Under the pieces are notes generated by a model. The model had not been told where the DNA came from, searched no databases, and saw only the letters and a list, made by a program, of their open reading frames with translations. Shown here piece by piece: positions 57,741-64,000 of a stretch of DNA of 64,000 nt. How positions within the stretch are numbered: the stretch's first letter is position 1; each line of letters starts with the position of its first letter. The translations under genes and the position numbers were made by a program. Location of the stretch: assembly GCA_033439765.1 (NCBI GenBank), contig JAULSN010000006.1:868001-932000 (forward strand), in the 5' to 3' direction. Source of the stretch: Lasiosphaeria ovina. Lineage: Eukaryota; Ascomycota; Sordariomycetes; Sordariales; Lasiosphaeriaceae.

Positions 57741-57839
57741 GCCCGGTTAGCTCAGTTTGGTTAGCAGCGTCGTACTAATACCGTCGAAAGGCAGTATCTG
57801 GTTATGCGAAGGTCAACAGTTCAATCCTGTTACTGGGCA
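57741..57839 (+). tRNA. tRNA-Ile(AAU)-like gene with 23-nt intron
   Basis: The 7-bp acceptor stem is GCCCGGT/ACTGGGC with discriminator A. The anticodon stem is TCGTA/TGCGA and the loop is CT-AAT-A. A 23-nt intron (57781-57803) sits at the canonical 37/38 position. The T-arm AACAG-TTCAATC-CTGTT is perfect. A-box (TAGCTCAGTTTGG) and B-box (GTTCAATCC) promoters are present. The D-arm is odd: an extra base on its 3' side (GCAGC where GAGC is expected) leaves only three pairs. The anticodon reading depends on the intron placement. A tRNA-like pseudogene cannot be excluded, but the identical exons of the second copy argue for selection or recent duplication. Confidence 0.72.
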
Positions 57840-57845
57840 GCTTCG

Positions 57846-57853
57846 TTTTTTTT
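57846..57853 (+). terminator. RNA polymerase III T-run terminator
   Basis: Eight T residues start 7 nt after the tRNA 3' end, the standard Pol III stop signal. Confidence 0.8.
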
Positions 57854-58149
57854 CGCCTTTTTTTGTTCTCTTCAGTATTACTTGATTTATTTAGTATCTC
57901 TTTGTGTTTCTTTTTAATACGCTTTTTCCATTTGACTTTGTCTCGCGTCTGTTGATCGCCGTGTCGCGCGATTGAATTTAACTCACGTCTCACTTTAATC
58001 GTTTCCACCAAGGCAAAACGAAATCTCCGCGAGTCTATCGCTGTCGTCAGTCACTATGGTGCGCCCCCCCCCCCCAGGGCATCCACACTTGTCCACTCGG
58101 CCAGCACAAAAAAAGGGGGCATGCTTGTTTGCAACTCCACCGCACCAGC

Positions 58150-58154
58150 AAAAA
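58150..58154 (-). terminator. RNA polymerase III T-run terminator (minus strand)
   Basis: Five T residues on the minus strand lie 10 nt past the 3' end of the second tRNA copy. Confidence 0.7.
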
Positions 58155-58164
58155 TTGAAGTCTT

Positions 58165-58263
58165 TGCCCAGTAACAGGATTGAACTGTTGACCTTCGCAT
58201 AACCATATACTGCCTTTCGACGGTATTAGTACGACGCTGCTAACCAAACTGAGCTAACCGGGC
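58165..58263 (-). tRNA. Second tRNA-Ile(AAU)-like gene, inverted copy
   Basis: It is the same 99-nt gene as at 57741-57839, on the opposite strand. The two differ by one base, which lies in the intron (GTATCTGG versus GTATATGG); the mature sequences are identical. The flanks show no similarity beyond the gene, so the repeat unit is exactly the tRNA. The 3' ends face each other across 325 bp, and each copy has its own T-run. It shares the unusual D-arm of copy one. Confidence 0.72.
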
Positions 58264-58968
58264 GTTTCGACTTTCTGATGGAGGTGGAGAGAGGTAACCT
58301 TGTTGAAGAGCGGTAGCACTGAAAGACGATAGATGTAAATGATTTACATTTCTTGCTCAACCTTACTTAAAAGCTCGTCCCAGAGCTCTGGAAAGAATCT
58401 ACGCAGCAGACTAGCTCTGCTTATCCTTCCTTAACTAGACCAGTAACGGGACGGAAGAGATTAGCCAGTAGCATTCCCCAATTTCCTCTTGTTGTAAAAT
58501 GGGAATCAAGCGGTTGAGGGTTTGTGACAATGCAGTCCCATCACATTACGTCGGGCCGCAGCCGCAGCCCTCATTAAGAGCACGATGATTATGTAGCATT
58601 GGTGCCTTATCACTCAGCACATCCGTCCCTCCCCCAACTGAGTTTTTTTCTATTTTTTTTTTAAAAAAAAATAGATTTATACCCAAGCAACCAAATTATA
58701 TCCTTTCTTTGGACAAAAGGAAATATTCACCATTTCACATAGTCGATGAGGGCACCCTGCCGCCATTATACCTGCTCGTTCCGTGTCTCTGGCAAAATCA
58801 CACACAGAGCTCCCATCGACCCCTTCAACACAGGTAGAGAGAACGACTTACACCCCAACCGGCTATCCAGATATCCAGCCATCCGCAGAGACAGACAGAC
58901 CACAGATGCGAAAGGGAGAGCAAAAATGGAGACAAGCACACGAAGACAAGCACACACAAGAGAGACTC

Positions 58969-59022
<54 letters not shown>

Positions 59023-59763
59023 CGAGAGAGAGGGCGAGAAAGTGAGATGTGAGAAACCAAACCAAAATGCTACCGGTAGGTAAGGTAGGTTCCTAGATAT
59101 ATTTGAATGCACCCTTCCCTTTATGCCAGGAAATTCCCAAAAAGGCCCTCATCCCACCCCTTTCACTGTCTCGTATTATAAAAGAAAATAACATATGCCG
59201 GTCACCAACCCGCCCCCCCACCGAAAACCGGGCCTGCCGGCATGCCATGCCATGCCTCGGTTGGGAAGAACAATAATGAGACCAGACAGACAGACGGACA
59301 GACAAACGACCACTAGCTTCAAGCAGTGAAAAAAAAAACCAGAAGAAAAAACGAAGAAGAAAAAGAAAAATGATGAAAGCCAGATGCGCCTACGCATTCA
59401 TGCGGAAGTGACAAGAACCCCAACGAACGAAAGAGAGAGAGAGAGAGAGAAACATATCATGCAACACAACCCAAACCAGACCAGCCGCACCACAAAATAA
59501 CCACACACACAAAACACAACACAAGAGAAGAATTAAAAAAAAACCGACCATGCTTCGGTAGCCAAAGCCGGCCACGGGGTATCGTAAAGTGATGCACCAC
59601 CCAAACAGAGCCAAACAAAGCCAAACCAAACCACGCATCCATCCATCAGTCCACCAATCTGTCTCTTGTCCAAGCCACGCATCCGTCCCTAGTCCTCAGC
59701 CCTCAGTCCATGTATCCAGACACATAACACAAACAACTCCCTTACCCCCCTCACAAAAAAATG
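58264..59763. other. Intergenic region with simple repeats, 1.5 kb
   Basis: This lies 3' of the Rab gene (-) and upstream of the inverted tRNA. It contains a (GA)25 tract (58971-59020), several A-runs, AC-rich DNA around 59500-59520 and GGTAGGTAAGGTAGG at ~59075-59089. Frames through the repeats are not coding. Confidence 0.5.
58971..59020. repeat. (AG)25 microsatellite
   Basis: Fifty consecutive bases of AG dinucleotide are followed by imperfect GAGAG/GGCGAG units to ~59042. It is likely polymorphic between strains. Confidence 0.95.
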
Positions 59764-61025
59764 TCAGCAGCATTTCCTCCTCCCCCTAACAAGCCCTCGC
59801 CCGTCGAGGCCTTCTTGATTCCTCCCGTTAGCAGCCGCCGCCGCCGCAGCAGCAGCAGCAGCGCCCTCGTCCGTCGACGTCAGCGCAGGCGAGAACAGCA
59901 GCCAGCTGCGGCGGTCCCTGCCGACGCGGAAGCTGCCGCGGGCGTTGGCGCCGTCAAAGTATCCTGCGGCTGGGCCGCCTCCCCCACCGCCAGGCCCGCC
60001 AGCGCCGTCGGGCCCGGCGCTCGCGGACAGGAAGCCGCTCGGGGGCACGCCGCTGCTGCCGTAGTAGCTCCATGGAGTCTCGCCGCCGGCGCCGGGGGTG
60101 CCGGCTGCCTGGAGCAGGGCCTGCTGCATCTTGCGGTTCTGCTCGACCAGCTTGCGCGTCACCACGCGGAACACCTCCTCGACGCCCTCGCCGCTCTCGG
60201 CCGAGATCTCGTGGCACGCGTCCCACCCGGCCTCTTGGCCCCAGAAGCCCGAGCTGCGTTTGCTGCTGGGCGAGCGGGGTTCGCCGCCGCCGCCGCCGCC
60301 TCCTCCTCCACCCTGTAATGTTCCGGCGCTGGCGGCGGCGGCGGCCGCAGCCGACGACGCGGGTATTGTGGTGGCGGACGAGGTGGCGGCGCCGCTGAAC
60401 ATGCCGCTGCCCGAGTTGTTGCCGGCGACGTAGAGCGGGGTGGCCGTGGGCGGCGGCGTCGACCCCATGCCGGGCGCTAGGTTCTCGGCCACGTAGGCGA
60501 TGCAGCGCTCGAACGGCACCTCGCGCTTAGACGGGTCGCGCGCCACCATGTCGGCCTTGGTACCCACCACATGCAGCACGATGTCGGCCGGCAGGTTGCG
60601 CCGCAGCTCCGTCAGCCACATGCCCATCTCGGCGAACGACTGCGCGTCCGTGATGCTGTAGCAGAGGATGCAGGCGTTGGCGCCGCGGTAGTAGAGGCGC
60701 GAGATGGAGCGGAAGCGTTCTTGCCCGGCTTTTCCCCCCCCGCTGTTAGTCAACCAAATATATATACAACAGAGAAAAGGAAAAGGCCGGTCAGTGAGTG
60801 GGCCATGCAACGTTAGGTATGTATGTACGTACCCGTGTCCCAGATCTGCAGGCGCACCACCGTGTCCGTGTCCGAGTCGACGACCCGTTTAGTCATGAAG
60901 CTCGCGCCGACCGTCGACGTGATCTGCGACGGGTTGAAGGCGCCCTTGCAGTACCGCATCACCAGCGACGTCTTGCCGACGCCCTGCGACCCGAGCACGA
61001 CGATCTTGGCTTCGAGCGACGACAT
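59764..61025 (-). CDS. Atypical Rab-family small GTPase (Rab5/21/22-like) with low-complexity insertion
   Basis: Two exons: 61025-60833 and 60728-59764. The 104-nt intron (GTACGT donor, GACTAAC branch) splits WDT|AGQERF, giving 385 aa. The P-loop GSQGVGKTS is at 12-20, switch I has TSTVGASF, and G3 is WDTAGQERF at 62-70 with the Gln kept. G4 reads TKAD (121-124) instead of NKxD. An Ala/Gly/Ser-rich insert (~146-233, with 7-Ala and 10-Gly runs) separates it from G5, which reads SAES (240-243) instead of SAK. The helix after G5 (VEEVFRVVTRKLVEQNRKM) is typical. A second low-complexity region and a C-terminal -KCC (double geranylgeranylation signal) follow. Rab proteins direct vesicle traffic; this one is probably endosomal by resemblance. 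The long inserts are mostly repeats of GCC/GCG-type codons. Confidence 0.88.
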
Positions 61026-62637
61026 GGCGTTTGTGCTTGTGCTCCAGGCTCTCTCTCTCTCTCTTTGGTATTCGGCTCGATGCGAGAGGCGAGTGTTAGA
61101 CGGAAAGTATTAACTGCTATATGATATTATGGCCACGGTATAGTGCCGAGGCGAGGCGCGCAGCCCGGGCTGTATATGGCACACGCACACACGCACACAC
61201 GCGGTGTGGTGTTTTAGCCCGGAATCCTCCAAAACGACGTGCTCCTCTTTGTTGACAAAATATAAATATAAATTTACAGGTCTTGATCTAGCGGTTTCGC
61301 CCTGTTACCGGATAAAAAACGTAGAGAATATGCGAAAACGGCTGCTGTTTTGTGGTGCTGTTTTTGTGGTGCTGTTTCCCAAGGAGATGCTGTCGTCGGT
61401 GTCGTCGTCGTCGTCGTCGTTAAGGTCGTCGTCGTTGTCGTTATCGATGTCGTCGTCCGAAAAGGAGGGGACCCCTCTTCCGAGTCAGCGAGTAGGTAGG
61501 TAGATTAAGGTAGGTGTGGGGGCTAGTTGAGGGCTGAGTCGGAAAGGCGCCAGCGGGCAGAGGGCAAACAAACGCGCGGACCGGCAGGCAATTAATTGGC
61601 TTCTTTTTTTTTTGTTTGTGTTGCGCGTGCTGCAGTTTTGGTCTGCTGCTTGCTGCACAGCAGTCTCTCCGCCCAAAGTGCAGGCAGTACGGCGGCAGCG
61701 TAGCGAAACGGAAACGTGCATGCAGGAGGGGACTTTTTTTTTCTCCTTGGGATGAATGACAGGGGGCCCCCTCCAAAAGGGTTCGCTCACTGATGGAACA
61801 CACGTGCGAGAGGCCTGTGGCTTTTTTTTTTTTTTGGCAGGCTTTGACGTCATGGCATTTGGGGGGAGGGTGACGGGGGCAGGTCATCAGCCAAGGGCAA
61901 CTGACAGCATTACCTGACCTTAGGAGAGGATGGAGCTTGTATAGAAATATGTCTTTCTTAATCTAGCTTCCAGCACAATAGTGATCTGTTTCTGGAGACA
62001 TAGGAAGATATGAAAAATGAACCATCAGATAAAGGCCGAGATCATCCAAAGGAAACGGTCCATCATGTCATCCAGGGCCGCTAATCGCATGCGGCGTTGT
62101 TGCCTACAATTACAGGAGATATACACAGACAGCATCATCGCCCGCCTGAGGCCAATACATGGTGGGACATATGGCGGTCTACCCTCCACTTTTGATATGC
62201 AAGGCAGTTAACTAGTGTCATTTTCAAGGCTGAACGGCCGACAGCCCAGCTGATGGGGGACGGCACCAGTCAGTCGTTGGACAGCCATTTCGAGTCCTGT
62301 CTAACCTCTAGATCGTACCTTCCTCGATAATGTGGCATGGATTTCATGATGTCAGGGATAATCACGCCATATTACGGATACCTTGGTTAGTGGTCCCAGG
62401 TGCTGATAGCATGGCACATTACCAAGGAGTAGTACCTAATTAAAGAGAACCTTGCGACATGGAAAGGTCAGGCAGTCGTTTTCTGTGTACCTAGTTAACA
62501 TTCCCATGCACCATTTTAGAACCCGCCATCTTAAACACCATGGGAACTATGCATGCACTTTTTAACCTCCAAATTCTAAGCGGTGCAACCGGTCCTGCCA
62601 ACACAAAAAGACCCCCCAAAAAACCCCCCCTTGAAAA
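61026..62637. other. Intergenic region, 1.6 kb
   Basis: This is the promoter region of the Rab gene (-) and the 3' flank of the helicase gene (-). It holds a CA-type repeat (ACACGCACACACGCACACAC, ~61180-61200), a GTC-repeat block (61391-61457), TAGGTAGGTAGATTAAGGTAGG at ~61494-61515 and several T/A homopolymers. No gene is recognised. Confidence 0.5.
61391..61457. repeat. (GTC)n trinucleotide-rich block
   Basis: This is an imperfect run of GTCGTC/GTTGTC units upstream of the Rab gene. A coding origin is not supported because the frame has no motif. Confidence 0.8.
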
Positions 62638-64000
62638 TCATACCCCCTTTACAGCAACTGCAGATCCGCCCTCACCGCCAACACCGCCAACACCGCCAAC
62701 ACCGCCACCCCCTCCCGAGCTCGGATTCTTCTTTGCATCATCGCCGCCCACCTCAGGCGGGCCCGGAATGTCGACGCCGAGCAGGCGATACTCGAAGCCC
62801 ACGTAGGCATCGCTGATGACTAACACGTCTAGCTTGCGAGGGCGCTGCCCCTCGGGCAGCTTGATGACGGCGCGGGCGGACGGGCGGGCGCCTATCTCGA
62901 CGCCCTTGGCCCCTTGCCCTTGCCCTTGCCCCTGGGCGGCGCTGCTCCAGCCGACGCGCTTGATGGCGACCACGTCGTCGGCTGCCGTGTCGGCCACCAC
63001 GACGAACCAGCCCTCAGTCTGCGGCTTGGGGAAAAGCGGCGCGTAGACGCGCGCTTCCCGCTCCGTGATGGGGTTGAGACGTCTCAGCAGCACCGTCAGC
63101 GACGTGGTTGTGATGTTGGCCGTCGAGACCTGCAGGTTGGGAATCGCCGCGGCCGCTTTGAGGAAGCGCGCCACCTGCCCAGGCGACGAGAGCAAGAGAT
63201 CGTCGCGCGCCAGCTTCTGGAGCTGTGCAGGCCTGAGCTTGCTCAGCTCCTGTAATGTCACATGCTTCTTCTTTGCGCCCGGCCCGTCCTGGTCGACCGA
63301 GACGCCCGGGAGGATGGAGAGGGGTGGCTCCGTGGGCCAGCGTGCGCTCTTGATGCTCTGGAGCAGCTTGATGAACTCGAGCGTGCTCGACAGGTGGCCC
63401 ATCTCTGTCAGCACGTCAATCGAGGCCTGGATGATACGGATGGCCTGGTCCAGAACACTGGTCTGGTCTCCCACGTAGTCGGTGATGGGGAGGTCGATGC
63501 GCGACATGTGCGCCTGCAGGAGCAAAAACGCCTTGACATGCGGATCCCACATCGGGAGCCCAAACGAGCTGCCTGGAAACGCCAGGTTCCGCGACAGCTC
63601 CGCGTTGATCAGGTCCTCGTTGTGGCGCACCGGAAGCTCGTCGTACTCGGTGGCTCTGCACATCCACGACAGAACGTCAGGGAAGGACGCTTGCGCTTTG
63701 GCGTGCTTGACCAGTTGGCGGATCGTCTTGTGCGAGAGGTAGTAGTAACTCATGATCTTGCCCATCGGCGTCGGGTCCACGTCGCCGTTGGGAAACACCT
63801 CGACGCACTTGGACTCTGCCAGCTCGCCCAGAGACGTCTCCACCATCTCTATCATGTAATCGTTGGCAAGTTGCTGGGCGGCTGTGCCGCTGTGTTCTTC
63901 AGCAGAGATCTCAAGGCCGTAATACGACGGGTTCTTGTGTAGACGTCGGAAGAAGAAAGTCCAGGTAAGGTAGTCGAGTGCATCCTGCTTTGTCAAGACG
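62638..64000 (-). CDS. slh1: C-terminal part of Slh1/ASCC3-type Ski2-like RNA helicase (Sec63 domain), truncated by the window edge
   Basis: 454 codons are visible, and the 5' part of the gene lies beyond position 64000. The visible part begins VLTKQDALDYLTWTFFFRRL, the junction between the second helicase cassette and its Sec63 module. It continues NPSYYGLEISAEEH, MSYYYLSHKTI, EYDELPVRHNED, KAFLLLQAHMSRIDLP, ARVYAPLFPKPQTEGWFVVV and VISDAYVGFEY, matching the second Sec63 domain of ASCC3/Slh1 more closely than that of Brr2. Slh1 is the helicase of the RQC-trigger complex, which splits collided ribosomes. The C-terminal tail after ~residue 420 of the visible part is Gly-rich (GVGGVGGVGGEGG), encoded by CACCGC/CAACACCGC repeats at ~62670-62715. 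A QG repeat (QGQGQGQG) interrupts the last beta-rich region. No intron is visible in this part. Confidence 0.88.
   Translation of the reverse strand, partial: VLTKQDALDYLTWTFFFRRLHKNPSYYGLEISAEEHSGTAAQQLANDYMIEMVETSLGELAESKCVEVFPNGDVDPTPMGKIMSYYYLSHKTIRQLVKHAKAQASFPDVLSWMCRATEYDELPVRHNEDLINAELSRNLAFPGSSFGLPMWDPHVKAFLLLQAHMSRIDLPITDYVGDQTSVLDQAIRIIQASIDVLTEMGHLSSTLEFIKLLQSIKSARWPTEPPLSILPGVSVDQDGPGAKKKHVTLQELSKLRPAQLQKLARDDLLLSSPGQVARFLKAAAAIPNLQVSTANITTTSLTVLLRRLNPITEREARVYAPLFPKPQTEGWFVVVADTAADDVVAIKRVGWSSAAQGQGQGQGAKGVEIGARPSARAVIKLPEGQRPRKLDVLVISDAYVGFEYRLLGVDIPGPPEVGGDDAKKNPSSGGGGGVGGVGGVGGEGGSAVAVKGV

Noticed and set aside
58783..59112. Frames through the (AG)n tract giving Arg-Glu or Leu-Ser repeats
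   Set aside because: Translations of a dinucleotide microsatellite, not genes.
59764..60300. Plus-strand Ala/Arg-rich frames over the Rab C-terminal half
   Set aside because: By-products of the GCC/GCG repeats encoding the Rab insert on the minus strand.

Overview
The window is nuclear DNA of a filamentous ascomycete (Pezizomycotina), most likely a Sordariomycete. Protein genes are monocistronic, compact and GC-rich, with 0-3 short introns (53-111 nt) that have GTRNGT-type donors and CTRAC/CTAAC branch sites just upstream of the acceptor. The proteins are fungal types: a QutR-like quinate repressor, Zn2Cys6 and homeobox/C2H2 regulators, Scc2, and TFIIF alpha. I see no transposon, no CRISPR array and no secondary-metabolite cluster. 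Intergenic DNA carries microsatellites and recurrent short palindromes. All exon junctions were read by eye, and in every case the reading phase closes.

Layout. 0.4-10 kb: a four-domain predicted RNA-end-processing protein (-), a conserved protein of unknown function (-), and a MARVEL membrane protein with a long cytosolic tail (+). 10.8-18 kb: a quinate-repressor-type AROM-like protein (-), a Zn2Cys6 regulator (+) and a small conserved protein (-). 20.7-38 kb is mostly RNA metabolism, transcription and translation: Cwc26/Bud13 (RES complex), TFIIF alpha, a Cid1-like nucleotidyltransferase, a PRPP-synthetase paralogue, an XPG/Asteroid-type protein, deoxyhypusine hydroxylase and RNA polymerase I subunit Rpa12. 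38.7-44.7 kb: the cohesin loader Scc2/Mis4. 45.7-51 kb: a conserved unknown and a single-span surface-type protein with polyglutamine. 53.3-56.9 kb: a multi-domain homeobox/C2H2 regulator. 57.7-58.3 kb: two nearly identical intron-containing tRNA genes facing each other. 59.8-61 kb: an atypical Rab GTPase. 62.6-64 kb: the C-terminal part of an Slh1/ASCC3-type helicase that runs off the window.

The genes do not form an operon-like system. Several share a theme (RNA processing, RNA repair, ribosome-linked quality control and transcription), but each has its own promoter. Neighbours are mostly divergent or convergent pairs. The most interesting items are the 2H + EEP + poly(A)-polymerase-type + MJ1316 protein at 448-4452, the homeobox protein with an extra Zn2Cys6-like cluster and four degenerate C-terminal repeats, the Cid1-like enzyme whose catalytic core is split by about 450 residues, the inverted tRNA pair, and an over-represented GTACAGTAC palindrome between genes.
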